Counted from the first letter of the stretch, positions 1 to 9,037 are shown. The stretch: DNA of 64,000 nucleotides from Bacteroidales bacterium (GCA_021371955.1 JAJFVD010000012.1:186001-250000); one strand, 5' to 3'. The notes: generated by a model not told the origin, from the letters alone. A program made the numbers and translations.

Positions 1-651
1 GTGGGATACAACAATAAAATCAAACTTACTACTGCCAAATATTATACTCCAAGCGGAAGATGCGTACAGGCAATCGACTACAGCAACAGAAACGAAGACG
101 GCAGCGTAGGCAATATACCTGACTCACTTATCAGGCCGTTTAAAACCAGTAAGGGAAGAGTTGTATATGATGGAGGAGGAATTGCTCCCGATGTGAAAAT
201 CGAGGCCGAGTCGTACAGCAGGCCTTCGCTCTCTCTGTTGTACAACGATATCCTAAGGGATTATTCGATTATCTATTTTAAGGACCATCTTTCAATAGAT
301 TCTCCATCTAAATTTAAGCTTTCAGATGAAGAGTTTGAGAAGTTTATAGAATATGCGGTTGGACGGGAATTCGACCACAGGACTGCATCGGAGGTAGATT
401 ACGACAGACTCATGGCCACTGCTAAAAAAGAGGGCCTCATTACAGAACTGGACAGCGGCCTCAAGCAGCTGGAGTCAAAAGTTAAGCTCGGTAAAAGCGG
501 CTCAATACGTATAAACGGCAAAGAAATAAAAGCTCTTCTTGAAGAAGAGATTGTAAACAGATATTACTTCCAGAGAGGAAGGATAGAGAGCATAATAAGG
601 AATGATAAACAATTAAAAGAGGCAATAGGAGCCGAATTGATAAAGTTTTAA
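1..651 (+). CDS. S41 family C-terminal processing peptidase, C-terminal part (5' end outside window)
   Basis: This is the 3' part of a periplasmic serine protease of the CtpA/Prc S41 family. The first codons belong to a frame already open at base 1. The segment TTAKYYTPSGRCVQ and the following GGGIAPDV are typical of the stretch just after the catalytic lysine, so the Ser-Lys dyad and the PDZ domain lie upstream of the window. The remaining ~150 residues form the charged helical C-terminal region seen in Bacteroidota members. comF follows 6 bp downstream on the same strand. The GTG at base 1 should not be taken as a start. Family assignment is secure; the substrate is unknown. Confidence 0.9.
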   Translation: MGYNNKIKLTTAKYYTPSGRCVQAIDYSNRNEDGSVGNIPDSLIRPFKTSKGRVVYDGGGIAPDVKIEAESYSRPSLSLLYNDILRDYSIIYFKDHLSIDSPSKFKLSDEEFEKFIEYAVGREFDHRTASEVDYDRLMATAKKEGLITELDSGLKQLESKVKLGKSGSIRINGKEIKALLEEEIVNRYYFQRGRIESIIRNDKQLKEAIGAELIKF

Positions 652-657
652 CCGGGA

Positions 658-1326
658 GTGATTGATATAATTTATCCGAGACCGTGTCCTGTGTGTGGGA
701 GAGTTTTGCTGAGGGAGGAGAGACATTTATGTTTGGATTGCCTGTCTTCATTGCCTTTTACGTACTTCTGGAACTGGAAAGATAACCCTGCCGAACAGAT
801 ATTCTGGGGCAGGGTTTATTTTCAAAGAGTGGCATCACTCATATTATACAGAGACGAGAGTCCCTACCGCTCAATTATTCATCAGTTCAAATACAACCGT
901 CAGATTTCACTTGGCCGCTATCTTGGAAGCTTGCTCGGCAAAAGACTCAGAGAGAGCGAATCCTTTAATGATATAGATGTCATTATCCCGGTACCTCTGC
1001 ATCCTTTCAAGAAGTGGAAAAGAGGTTATAATCAGGCAAATGTTGTTGCAAAAGCGATAGGAAAAGAGATTGATGTTCCTGTTTTAAACGGGATTCTGGT
1101 AAGAACAACATTTACTTCTACTCAAACGACGAAAGATCCCCTGCACAGGTGGAAAAATGTTGAAAAGGCATTTAAATTAAGGAGGAGCCACAGAATAAAA
1201 GGATGTCATATTCTCCTTGTAGATGATGTCCTCACCACCGGAGCAACTCTTGAAGCGTGCGGTACGGCGCTGCTTAGGGCAGAAGGATGCACGGTAAGCG
1301 TCGCAACTTTAGCATTTGTAGAATAA
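658..1326 (+). CDS. comF: ComF family protein (phosphoribosyltransferase-like)
   Basis: A 222-residue ComF protein. The N-terminus carries a zinc-ribbon-like pair CPVC (residues ~9-12) and CLDC (~26-29). The C-terminal half is a type I phosphoribosyltransferase fold with the PRPP-binding motif LLVDDVLTTGATL near residue 185. ComF proteins are linked to DNA uptake and DNA repair; the exact reaction in this phylum is not settled. The start is GTG at 658, chosen because the protein then opens with IDIIYPRPCPVCG, the usual ComF beginning. It lies between the S41 peptidase (6 bp) and cdaA (24 bp) and is probably cotranscribed with them. Confidence 0.9.
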   Translation: MIDIIYPRPCPVCGRVLLREERHLCLDCLSSLPFTYFWNWKDNPAEQIFWGRVYFQRVASLILYRDESPYRSIIHQFKYNRQISLGRYLGSLLGKRLRESESFNDIDVIIPVPLHPFKKWKRGYNQANVVAKAIGKEIDVPVLNGILVRTTFTSTQTTKDPLHRWKNVEKAFKLRRSHRIKGCHILLVDDVLTTGATLEACGTALLRAEGCTVSVATLAFVE

Positions 1327-1350
1327 TTCTTTTAAGTTTGTAAAGATTTT

Positions 1351-2133
1351 ATGCTGGACTTCATTAAAATAGATTTTATAGACATACTGGACATCTTTCT
1401 GGTGGGTCTCCTCATATATCAGGCATACAAACTCATTAAAGGAACAGCTGCCCTTAATATATTTACAGGAATAATTGTCTTCTATTTTATATGGCTCGTT
1501 GTAAAGGCTCTCCACATGGACCTTTTGAGTGCAATTCTCGGGCAGGTAATCGGAGTGGGTGTTCTGGCCCTTATTATTCTCTTTCAGCAGGAGATAAGAA
1601 GGTTTTTACTCCGTCTCGGTACCAGATACATGGACTCAAGGCAGCAGCTTAGGCTCATTAATGCATTTCTTGGTAAAAAGAAGAGAGGAATGTCTCTCGA
1701 AGTTCTGGACGAGATTACCCTTGCGTGCAGAAGAATGGCCGAAACAAGAACAGGTGCCCTTATTGTTCTTTCTCACAGCTCCTCTCTTGAATTTGTCGCA
1801 GAAACAGGTGACCGGCTTGAAGCAATAGTGAGCAGGAGGCTTATCGAAAATGTATTTTTTAAAAACGCCCCTCTTCACGATGGCGCAATGATTATTTCCG
1901 ACGAAAAAATTATTGCCGCAAGATGCACGCTGCCAATTACCGAAAACCCGCACATTCCTGCACACCTTGGAATGAGACACAGGGCTGCGCTGGGTCTCTC
2001 TGAGCAGAGCGATGCTGCAGTTATTGTAGTATCCGAGCAGAGAGGCGAGATATCTTATGTGCGAAACGGAGAGATTAAAGTGATGAAAAGCATTAACGAA
2101 CTAAGGCTCGCTATCGAGGATTCCTATAAATAG
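1351..2133 (+). CDS. cdaA: Diadenylate cyclase (membrane-bound CdaA type)
   Basis: Makes cyclic di-AMP from two ATP at the inner face of the cytoplasmic membrane. The 260-residue protein has N-terminal hydrophobic segments (about residues 8-85), a short coiled linker, then the DisA_N/DAC domain. Both catalytic motifs are visible: D177-G-A179 and R209-H-R211. Length and order match CdaA/YbbP rather than DisA. The gene converges with plsY and the two 3' ends overlap by 23 bp, so no separate terminator fits between them. c-di-AMP usually controls potassium and osmolyte balance; no riboswitch or effector gene is seen nearby. Confidence 0.95.
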   Translation: MLDFIKIDFIDILDIFLVGLLIYQAYKLIKGTAALNIFTGIIVFYFIWLVVKALHMDLLSAILGQVIGVGVLALIILFQQEIRRFLLRLGTRYMDSRQQLRLINAFLGKKKRGMSLEVLDEITLACRRMAETRTGALIVLSHSSSLEFVAETGDRLEAIVSRRLIENVFFKNAPLHDGAMIISDEKIIAARCTLPITENPHIPAHLGMRHRAALGLSEQSDAAVIVVSEQRGEISYVRNGEIKVMKSINELRLAIEDSYK

Positions 2134-2797
2134 TCCTGACCTCTTCCGGAACCTCAGTAATACCTTTGTTCAGCCGGAATTTCTCCTCCTTTCCTTTAAT
2201 AATACGCTTAATGTTGCTTATATGCGTCAGCCATATAACAATTGCAATTATGATACTGAATATCTTAAGAGTGAGGGTTACTTTGGGGTCGAGCCAGAGA
2301 GCAAACAATGAATTTACAAAGAAAGGGAAGAGAGTAATCGATATTATTGCGCTAAGGGAGACATAACGTGTAATCAGGAACATAATGAGAAAAATGCCAA
2401 AGCAGATAAGTACCGCATACGGGTGAATCGCCCACAGGACTCCGGTTATGGTTGCAACGCCTTTTCCTCCTTTATACTGATGAAAAACCGGGAATATATG
2501 ACCAAGAACAGCCGTAAGACCCAAAACAATCTGCGCCCCCACGAACATATTTGTTCCGGTTTCGAAGCTTGTAAAATGTGCCAGACTTGCTCCCGCAACG
2601 CCTTTAAAAGTATCAAATAAAAAAACAAAAAGAGCTGGTTTCCATCCCAGAACTCTCTGAACATTATTCGCTCCCGGGTTCTTGCTGCCATAGTCCCTTA
2701 CATCTATTCCATAAAAGAATTTTCCAAATCTTATGGCCGGAGAGAAAGATCCGATTATGTAGGAAAGAGGAAGAAGGAGCAGATACCAGAGGTGCAT
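2111..2797 (-). CDS. plsY: Glycerol-3-phosphate acyltransferase PlsY
   Basis: Integral membrane enzyme that transfers the acyl group of acyl-phosphate to glycerol-3-phosphate, the first step of phospholipid synthesis (with PlsX). The 228-residue protein has five or more hydrophobic segments and the family's loop motifs: GSFSPA near the N-terminus, GSKNPGANNVQRVLG (~residues 37-51) and the glycine-rich GGKGVAT (~109-115). Transcribed divergently from mutS2 with about 60 bp between starts, and overlapping cdaA at the 3' end. Confidence 0.95.
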   Translation of the reverse strand: MHLWYLLLLPLSYIIGSFSPAIRFGKFFYGIDVRDYGSKNPGANNVQRVLGWKPALFVFLFDTFKGVAGASLAHFTSFETGTNMFVGAQIVLGLTAVLGHIFPVFHQYKGGKGVATITGVLWAIHPYAVLICFGIFLIMFLITRYVSLSAIISITLFPFFVNSLFALWLDPKVTLTLKIFSIIIAIVIWLTHISNIKRIIKGKEEKFRLNKGITEVPEEVRTIYRNPR

Positions 2798-2832
2798 TTT
2801 ATTATTTAATTTTATGTAAAGTTATAAACTTT

Positions 2833-2840
2833 TATCTTTG
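2833..2840 (+). promoter_or_regulatory. Putative -7 box (TATCTTTG) for mutS2
   Basis: TATCTTTG matches the Bacteroidota -7 consensus TAnnTTTG and sits 17 bp before the mutS2 ATG in the short plsY/mutS2 divergent region. No convincing -33 TTTG is visible at the usual distance, so the call rests on the -7 box alone. Confidence 0.45.
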
Positions 2841-2857
2841 TAACCATTATTCCCCTT

Positions 2858-5371
2858 ATGAGCAATATTTCCAGATTAGAACAGAAATTGGGTTTCGACA
2901 GGATTCGATCAATGATTGAGTCCCGTTGCTCAACTGTATCTGCCAAAAACCGGGCAGCTGAGGCGAAATTTCTGACAAATTCAGGGGAGATCGCCCGGAT
3001 GCTTTCACTTACAGACGAAATGAGAGTCATTATCATGCTCGAATCCGGTTTTCCGGATTCCGGATACGTGGATACTCTCACTTTTATCAAGCAGCTTGAG
3101 CAAACCTCGTTTTATCTCGATACTACTTCCATATACCGGCTAAAACAGTCTCTGGAAACTATCCGGGCAATATCAAATTTCTTCAGAAACAGCAAAGACG
3201 GAAGCTACCCATATCTTAAAAAGATGGCTGAACCGGTTGTGCAGTTCCCGGAAATAACCAGAAGAATAGATGCCATCCTGGATAAATTCGGAGAGATTAA
3301 AGATAACGCCAGTCCTGAACTTCAGAATATTCGCTCGTCCATAAGAGAAAAAGAGGGGCAGATTTCCAGAAAAATAACATCAATATTAAAGAGAGTACAA
3401 TCCGAGGGCCTTGCAGACGAAGATGCAACCGTTTCAATGAGGGATGGAAGAATGCTTATTCCTGTCTCTACTGCAAACAAAAGAAAAGTTCCCGGTTTTG
3501 TTTTTGACGAATCCGCTTCGGGTAAAACGGTTTTTATTGAGCCAATAGAGATTGTTGAACTTAACAATCAGGTTAAGGAGCTTCATTTTGCCGAACAACG
3601 CGAAATTCTGAAAATTCTTGTTGATTTTTCGGATTTTTTAAGGCCATATCAGCCCGAACTTTTAATGTCGGCAGAATTCCTTTCGGAAATAGATTTCATC
3701 AGAGCCAAAGCTATGCTGGCTATTTCGATGCAGGCAGGAAAACCCATTGTATCAGACGAGCGGCAGCTTAATATTCAGAGAGGAAGACATCCGCTGCTCG
3801 AAGCTACCCTAAAAAAAGAGGGAAAGGAGATAGTGCCTCTGTCAATGTCGCTGAACAAGGATAAACACATACTTCTTATATCGGGCCCCAATGCCGGAGG
3901 TAAATCGGTTTGTCTTAAAACAGTGGGGCTGCTTCAGTATATGCTGCAAACCGGATTACTTGTTCCTGCTTCTGAAATTTCTGAATTCGGTATATTTAAA
4001 AACATATTCATAGATATAGGGGACGAGCAGTCTATCGAAAATGACCTCAGTACATATAGTTCCCACCTCACAAACATGAGGGATTTCCTTATGGGTGCCG
4101 ATGAAAACAGTCTGATTCTCATTGATGAATTTGGTGCCGGTACAGAGCCAACTGCAGGCGGGGCAATTGCCGAAGCGATTCTTAAAGAGTTCGACGAAAG
4201 GGGATGCTTTGGAGTAATCACTACTCACTACAGCAATCTTAAGTTTTATGCAAGCAGCAGCAGGGGAGTAATTAACGGAGGAATGCAGTTTGACGTTCAG
4301 AATATCAAACCTCTTTTTAAACTTGAAATAGGGGTTCCGGGAAGTTCTTTTGCATTTGAACTTGCACGAAAAATAGGTTTACCGGCAGAGGTAGTGAAAT
4401 TTGCCGAGGAAAGAGCCGGAGGAGATTTCATTGACCTTGAAAGACACCTTAAAAAGATAGCCAGGAACAGACGGGCGATGGATGAAAAGCTGGCAAGAAT
4501 TAAAAATACCGATAAGACTCTTGAAAATATAACCGAGAAGTATCAGAAAGAACTTACGGATATTCAGGCTATGCGCAAAAGCATACTTGACCAGGCAAGA
4601 GCTGAGGCAAAAGTGCTTCTTGCCGATGCAAACCGCCAGATTGAAACAACCATAAAGGAGATAAGGGAGAGTCAGGCCGAAAAAGAGAAAACCAAAGAGC
4701 TAAGACGAAATCTCGAAACCTTCAACATGGAGGCGATGAAGGAAAAGGAGAGCGAGACACAGGACCGGATTGCGTTTAAGATGGAGCAACTTAAAAAGAG
4801 AAAAGAGAGAAGGGAAGAGAAAAAAACCGAAAGGGAAAAGGGGAGAGGCTCTGCAGGAGAAGGAACCGCTATTCCGGTTAAAAAGCCTGTTTCTTTAGGT
4901 GAAATTGTTGTGGGCGATAAAGTAAGAATCAAAGGTGGGGACCTCACCGGCGAGGTTCTGAGAATCGATGAAAAAGAGATGAATGTAGCCGTTGGGAATA
5001 TTATCAGCAAAATAGCAAAGGACCGCCTCGAGAAGATATCCAACCGTGAATTCGGAGAACTTTCGAAAAGCGGTATACAAAAAAGTACCTACAACAGCTA
5101 TGGAATGTCCGAAAGGAGACTTAACTTTAAACCATCAATAGACGTAAGGGGTCAAAGGGTAGATGAAGCAATGGACAATGTGAGCCATTTCGTGGATGAT
5201 GCTTTGATGGTAGGGATGGGAGAGGTGAGAATACTTCATGGTAAAGGAAATGGTGTGCTTCGTGAGGAAATTCGCAAATACCTTAAGACGGTGGGCGGAA
5301 TTCTCTCTGCAAAGGACGAAGACCTGCAAATGGGCGGGTCCGGAATAACAGTAATAAAATTTGATAATTAA
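2858..5371 (+). CDS. mutS2: MutS2 family ATPase/endonuclease
   Basis: An 837-residue MutS2. It lacks the mismatch-recognition domain of MutS and has the MutS core (residues ~1-320), the ABC ATPase with Walker A GPNAGGKS (~344-351) and Walker B region LILIDEFGAGTEP, a long charged coiled coil (~515-660), a KOW/SH3-like segment (~680-735) and a C-terminal Smr nuclease domain (DVRGQRVDEA to ILHGKGNGVLREEI, ~763-837). Family members suppress homologous recombination or rescue collided ribosomes; which applies here cannot be told. Length is normal for the family. The next gene starts only 10 bp after the stop. Confidence 0.95.
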   Translation: MSNISRLEQKLGFDRIRSMIESRCSTVSAKNRAAEAKFLTNSGEIARMLSLTDEMRVIIMLESGFPDSGYVDTLTFIKQLEQTSFYLDTTSIYRLKQSLETIRAISNFFRNSKDGSYPYLKKMAEPVVQFPEITRRIDAILDKFGEIKDNASPELQNIRSSIREKEGQISRKITSILKRVQSEGLADEDATVSMRDGRMLIPVSTANKRKVPGFVFDESASGKTVFIEPIEIVELNNQVKELHFAEQREILKILVDFSDFLRPYQPELLMSAEFLSEIDFIRAKAMLAISMQAGKPIVSDERQLNIQRGRHPLLEATLKKEGKEIVPLSMSLNKDKHILLISGPNAGGKSVCLKTVGLLQYMLQTGLLVPASEISEFGIFKNIFIDIGDEQSIENDLSTYSSHLTNMRDFLMGADENSLILIDEFGAGTEPTAGGAIAEAILKEFDERGCFGVITTHYSNLKFYASSSRGVINGGMQFDVQNIKPLFKLEIGVPGSSFAFELARKIGLPAEVVKFAEERAGGDFIDLERHLKKIARNRRAMDEKLARIKNTDKTLENITEKYQKELTDIQAMRKSILDQARAEAKVLLADANRQIETTIKEIRESQAEKEKTKELRRNLETFNMEAMKEKESETQDRIAFKMEQLKKRKERREEKKTEREKGRGSAGEGTAIPVKKPVSLGEIVVGDKVRIKGGDLTGEVLRIDEKEMNVAVGNIISKIAKDRLEKISNREFGELSKSGIQKSTYNSYGMSERRLNFKPSIDVRGQRVDEAMDNVSHFVDDALMVGMGEVRILHGKGNGVLREEIRKYLKTVGGILSAKDEDLQMGGSGITVIKFDN

Positions 5372-5381
5372 AAAATTTAAT

Positions 5382-5792
5382 ATGACAGGAAGAGTAATCG
5401 GGCTTGCACTAATTGCGTTATCTGCGCTTTTACTGACATCTGCCTGTGCAAATGTTGAAGAGGATTTAACGCTTAAGACACAGGATTTTCTTAAAGCGTA
5501 TTTTAATGCAGAATATAAGAAAGCAGGAAGCTTTTGCACAGATTCTCTCGGGATGGAACTTGCAAAATCTTCCGAAAGTTTTAATTCTCTGGAGCCCACA
5601 ATTAAGGAGATGGTACTAAAGCAGGTACAGGCGGTTAAAACAGAAGTTATATCTGTTGAAAAGAACTCATCGAAAGATACCGTGTTTGTAAAATACAGGG
5701 TGGTGCTTCCTTCTTTCCCAAATGGTGTTGACAATAATCTGTCCTTTGTCAAGGTAAAAAAAGAGTGGAAAGTTGCTTCGCTGGGCAGTTAG
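5382..5792 (+). CDS. Small lipoprotein, possibly NTF2-like (DUF4878-like)
   Basis: A 136-residue exported protein. I chose ATG 5382; an upstream TTG at 5361 would overlap mutS2 and add non-signal residues. The N-terminus is a signal peptide ending LLLTSAC, a slightly loose lipobox, so it is probably lipid-anchored. The mature part (about 110 residues, with LKAYFNAEYKKAGSFC then alternating strands ending in KKEWKVASLGS) resembles small NTF2-like/DUF4878 lipoproteins of Bacteroidota. That resemblance is by pattern only. It follows mutS2 closely and precedes a PHP gene by 16 bp. No function can be assigned. Confidence 0.7.
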   Translation: MTGRVIGLALIALSALLLTSACANVEEDLTLKTQDFLKAYFNAEYKKAGSFCTDSLGMELAKSSESFNSLEPTIKEMVLKQVQAVKTEVISVEKNSSKDTVFVKYRVVLPSFPNGVDNNLSFVKVKKEWKVASLGS

Positions 5793-5808
5793 CTTTAAAT
5801 AAAACATT

Positions 5809-6615
5809 TTGAAACAGTTTGACACACATATTCACTCGGAGTTTTCCCCGGACGGCCGCATGTCTATGGAGGATGCTGTTAAAAGGAGCATAAATCTTGG
5901 CATAAAAGGGCTGGCCTTTACGGACCACTTTGACGTGGACGCACCGGGAGACAACAATAGATTTAATTTCGACCCTCACAAGCAACAGAGCCGTATTGAT
6001 GAATTAAGGCTGAGGTTCCCTTCTTTTGAGATTATAAAGGGGATAGAGCTGGGATTGCAGGCCGGCTCGCTTGACAAAGCAAATACACTTGCCGGATCAC
6101 ATAATTTTGACACAATAATTGCTTCAATTCATTTCGTTGACGGCGAAGATCCGTACCATGGGGATTTTTATTCCCGCAACTCTCCAAAAGAGGCATACAA
6201 AAAGTACATCCTAAATATGTACGAATGTGTCAAAAATTTCAGGAATTTTGACATACTCGGCCATTTCGACTACATAGTAAGATACTCCCCATATAAAGAA
6301 AAGTCCCTGTCAATGAAAGAATACGGAGACGAACTGGACTCTGTCCTAAGGGTGCTTGCTTCAGGCGGGAAAGCACTTGAAATAAACACAAACACATACA
6401 GGGAGAGAGGCGGACGCACTCCGGTACTTGATAAATCGGTATTAATAAGGTTCCGGGAGCTTGGAGGAGAATTCATTTCAATGGGGTCCGATGCCCATGA
6501 CCTTGAAAGAATTGGAGAAAACTTTGAACCCTTCACAGCATTTGTTAAACACTGCGGGTTTGGCTACATAACTCACTTTAAGGGGAGAAAAAATATATGC
6601 ATAAAGATAGAGTAG
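5809..6615 (+). CDS. PHP-domain phosphatase, histidinol-phosphatase (HisJ) family
   Basis: A 268-residue PHP metallo-phosphoesterase. Metal-binding motifs are visible: DTHIHSEFSPDG (residues 5-16), TDHFD (~40), the SIHFVDG segment, GHFDY and GSDAHD near the C-terminus. This is the HisJ/K-type family that removes phosphate from histidinol phosphate, although many members outside his operons act on other phosphate esters. No other his gene is near, so the substrate is open. Start is TTG 5809, giving the usual MKQFDTHIHS opening. The gene ends 1 bp from the oppositely oriented exported protein. Confidence 0.8.
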   Translation: MKQFDTHIHSEFSPDGRMSMEDAVKRSINLGIKGLAFTDHFDVDAPGDNNRFNFDPHKQQSRIDELRLRFPSFEIIKGIELGLQAGSLDKANTLAGSHNFDTIIASIHFVDGEDPYHGDFYSRNSPKEAYKKYILNMYECVKNFRNFDILGHFDYIVRYSPYKEKSLSMKEYGDELDSVLRVLASGGKALEINTNTYRERGGRTPVLDKSVLIRFRELGGEFISMGSDAHDLERIGENFEPFTAFVKHCGFGYITHFKGRKNICIKIE

Positions 6616-6616
6616 G

Positions 6617-7030
6617 CTACTGCTGCTTCTCTTTTTCGCTGTTTTTCTTGTAGGCCTTATACTTACCACCCATTTTCAAATATTTGATAAATTGTTCTTT
6701 ATCGAAAATTCTCTCAAAAGCAAGGTCTGTCTTCGCAGTCCATTTATCCTGAACAGATTTATAACTCTCGCGGGTCTGTATTCCTGCCACTTTCATAGAT
6801 TCGATCTCATTCATGAGGTCTGTAAAATTTCTCTGAAGAACAGAGTCTACAAGAAACAACTGATAGTCCTTTAGATTGAGCTCTTTTTGCAGTCTTTCTG
6901 CCTGCTCGGAAGCAACTTCTATAGGCGTTTTTTGAGGTTGCTGCTCCTGATTCTGACCATAAATGAATGGTGAAAAAAACAGGACATTAATTGTCAGAAT
7001 AAGTAGTTTGCTGGCTTTCATCGCTTTCAT
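6617..7030 (-). CDS. Small exported helical protein, unknown function
   Basis: A 137-residue protein with a signal peptide (MKASKLLILTINVLFFSPFIYGQ) and a mature, charged, helix-rich region with QAERLQKELNLKDYQLFLVDSVLQ and a lysine/glutamate-rich tail. The arrangement of a glutamine-rich start, a helix with a KEL-LKDYQ pattern and a basic end is reminiscent of Spy-like/DUF4890 periplasmic proteins of Bacteroidota, but I cannot assign a family. It is divergent from the C69 dipeptidase gene and shares its 69-bp upstream region, including a symmetrical promoter element. Confidence 0.65.
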   Translation of the reverse strand: MKAMKASKLLILTINVLFFSPFIYGQNQEQQPQKTPIEVASEQAERLQKELNLKDYQLFLVDSVLQRNFTDLMNEIESMKVAGIQTRESYKSVQDKWTAKTDLAFERIFDKEQFIKYLKMGGKYKAYKKNSEKEKQQ

Positions 7031-7031
7031 A

Positions 7032-7066
7032 TTGGTACAAAAATAATACTATCTTTGTAAAGATAG
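7032..7066 (+). promoter_or_regulatory. Promoter with an 18-bp palindrome over the -7 box
   Basis: TTGG at 7032-7035 is followed by TATCTTTG at 7050-7057, a good -33/-7 pair for Bacteroidota. The -7 box lies inside the perfect palindrome CTATCTTTGTAAAGATAG (7049-7066), so a near-identical TATCTTTA faces the opposite gene. It may serve as a bidirectional promoter or carry an operator for a dimeric regulator. Confidence 0.5.
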
Positions 7067-7099
7067 AAATAGCTAATCAAAAATCAATCAAATAATAAT

Positions 7100-8788
7100 A
7101 TGAAACAAACTATTATCTCGTTCCTTGCTCTTGCAGCCCTCCTTCTTGTTCCCGGCAGGGGAGAATCATGCACAAACCTGCTGATATCCAAGGGAGCCAC
7201 AAAAGATGGGTCCGTTATGGTAACCTATTCTGCCGACTCTCACCAGCTTTATGGAGAATTGTACTTTAAAATGGCAAATTCATTTGCTCCGGGTTCTATG
7301 CTTAAAATTTATGAATGGGACTCAGGAAAATATCTGGGGGAGATTCCTCAGATTGGAAAAACTTATACAACAGTCGGAAACATGAATGAACATCAGGTCA
7401 TTATAACCGAAACAACCTTCGGAGGGCTTCCCCTCGAAGATTCAACAGCTATAATGGACTATGGTTCTTTAATATATGTTACTTTACAAAGAGCTAAAAC
7501 AGCAAGAGAAGCCATTAAAATAATGACCGATTTTGTTAAAGAATATGGCTATTATTCAGCAGGCGAATCATTCTCCATAGCAGACAAAAATGAAGTGTGG
7601 ATTCTTGAAATGATAGGCAAGGGCGTTAAAATGGTTAACGGCAAAAACGCAAACAGAGGTGCTGTTTGGGTAGCTGCAAGAATTCCGGACGGATACATAT
7701 CTGCCCACGCAAATCATGCAAGAATAACTACTTTCCCGCTGAACGACCCGGAAAATTTCCTTTATGCTCCGGACGTAATCTCTTTCGCGCGTGAAAACGG
7801 ATATTACAAAGGAACAGATAAGGATTTCAGTTTCTCCGACACTTATGCTCCACTGGATTTTGGATCAATGAGAGGATGCGAGGCAAGGGTATGGGCCGCT
7901 TTCAATATACTTGGCGGCGGAATGATTAACGGCAAACCATATACCGATTACGAGGACTATGCAATGGGTCACAATGCAAAAAACAGGCTCCCTTTGTATA
8001 TTAAACCTGCTCAGAAACTCACTGTTAAAATGGTTGCAGATGTAATGAGAGACCATTACGAAGGAACAGCTCTTGATATGACAAAAGATGCCGGAGCCGG
8101 CGGACATGCGCTTCCATACAGATGGAGACCAATGGGATTTAAAGTTGACGGAGTAAGCTACACCAACGAAAGAGCAATTGCAACTCAGCAAACCGGTTTC
8201 TGGCTGCTTGGACAGGCCCGCAATTGGCTACCCGACGAAGTAGGCGGAATATTCTGGTTTGGCGTAGACGATGCTGCCACATCTGCTCTTACTCCTATTT
8301 ATTCTAGCTCACTTAGAGTTCCGGAATGTTTCCGCGTTGGAAACGGCGATATGCTCACATACTCTCCTACATCGGCTTTCTGGCTGTTTAACAGGGTTAC
8401 AAACTTTGCATATTTGCTTTATGACCGCGTTGCACCGGAGATTCGCAAGGTTGGCGACAAACACGAGATTGATGCAATAGAAAGAACGGCTGCAATTGAT
8501 GAGGCGGCAATGATGCTTTATAAAGAGTCACCACAAAAAGCAAGAGAATTCCTTACAGACTATTCAGTAAATACAGCACAGGAACTGTTTGCCAAATGGG
8601 ATAAACTTGACAAATATCTTCTTGTTAAATTCATGGATGGCAATATCAAAAAGCAGGATGCAAACGGCTGTTTCATCGATAATGGTTACGGCAAAAACAT
8701 TCCTCCTATGCCATCTCAGCCCGGTTATTCGGAAATGTGGAAAAGAACCGTTAAGGAGAGTGCCGGCGAAAGGCTTATGGCTAAATAA
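7100..8788 (+). CDS. C69 family dipeptidase, exported
   Basis: A 562-residue peptidase of family C69 (PepD-like, N-terminal nucleophile). The signal peptide ends before C24 in RGESCTNLLISKGATKDGS; in this family the cysteine exposed after processing is the nucleophile. Further family signatures are the TYSADSH segment, the EMIGKGVKMVNGKN stretch and the ARIPDGYISAHANHARI region. Length fits Bacteroidota secreted members. It probably hydrolyses dipeptides in the periplasm. Single transcription unit with its own promoter; a large foldback follows 8 bp after the stop. Confidence 0.9.
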   Translation: MKQTIISFLALAALLLVPGRGESCTNLLISKGATKDGSVMVTYSADSHQLYGELYFKMANSFAPGSMLKIYEWDSGKYLGEIPQIGKTYTTVGNMNEHQVIITETTFGGLPLEDSTAIMDYGSLIYVTLQRAKTAREAIKIMTDFVKEYGYYSAGESFSIADKNEVWILEMIGKGVKMVNGKNANRGAVWVAARIPDGYISAHANHARITTFPLNDPENFLYAPDVISFARENGYYKGTDKDFSFSDTYAPLDFGSMRGCEARVWAAFNILGGGMINGKPYTDYEDYAMGHNAKNRLPLYIKPAQKLTVKMVADVMRDHYEGTALDMTKDAGAGGHALPYRWRPMGFKVDGVSYTNERAIATQQTGFWLLGQARNWLPDEVGGIFWFGVDDAATSALTPIYSSSLRVPECFRVGNGDMLTYSPTSAFWLFNRVTNFAYLLYDRVAPEIRKVGDKHEIDAIERTAAIDEAAMMLYKESPQKAREFLTDYSVNTAQELFAKWDKLDKYLLVKFMDGNIKKQDANGCFIDNGYGKNIPPMPSQPGYSEMWKRTVKESAGERLMAK

Positions 8789-8795
8789 TAATCCA

Positions 8796-8980
8796 CAGAG
8801 TGCAAATTGAACTTGTTGCATCGGGTTTACCCGCTACAAGTTTGCAAGTCTAAAAAACACAGACGGGAAAAGAGGAGTTTGCGGATTCCAGTTCTTTTCC
8901 CGTTTAGTGTTTTTTTATACGCCTCGCTCACTTGGCGGGTACCCAAACCCTCATTGCAAAGTCGTTCAATTTGCACTCTG
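8796..8980. repeat. 185-bp foldback (long imperfect inverted repeat)
   Basis: The outer arms are a perfect 17-bp inverted repeat, CAGAGTGCAAATTGAAC (8796-8812) and its complement (8964-8980). Pairing continues inward: GGGTTT 8823-8828 with 8945-8950, ACCCGC 8829-8834 with 8935-8940, CAAG 8837-8840 with 8931-8934, AAAAAACAC 8852-8860 with 8907-8915, and CGGGAAAAG 8864-8872 with 8894-8902, leaving a loop of about 21 bases. The inner AAAA/CGGGAAAAG...CTTTTCCCG/GTGTTTTTT part could work as a terminator for the C69 gene. The element may be a miniature mobile element or a structured RNA. No open frame in it looks like a gene. Confidence 0.75.
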
Positions 8981-8990
8981 TCTATTATAT

Positions 8991-9037
8991 GTCCCCTCTT
9001 GAAATATGTTGAAGCTCCATCATCGCCTCAAGGGGAC
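8991..9037. repeat. Short hairpin next to the foldback
   Basis: GTCCCCT (8991-8997) pairs with AGGGGAC (9031-9037), with TGA/TCA extending the stem. A further small imperfect stem TCGCAGG...CCTGTGGCGA lies at about 9056-9078. Together with the 185-bp foldback these fill the 302-bp gap between the C69 gene and hipT; I see no gene there. Confidence 0.4.
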
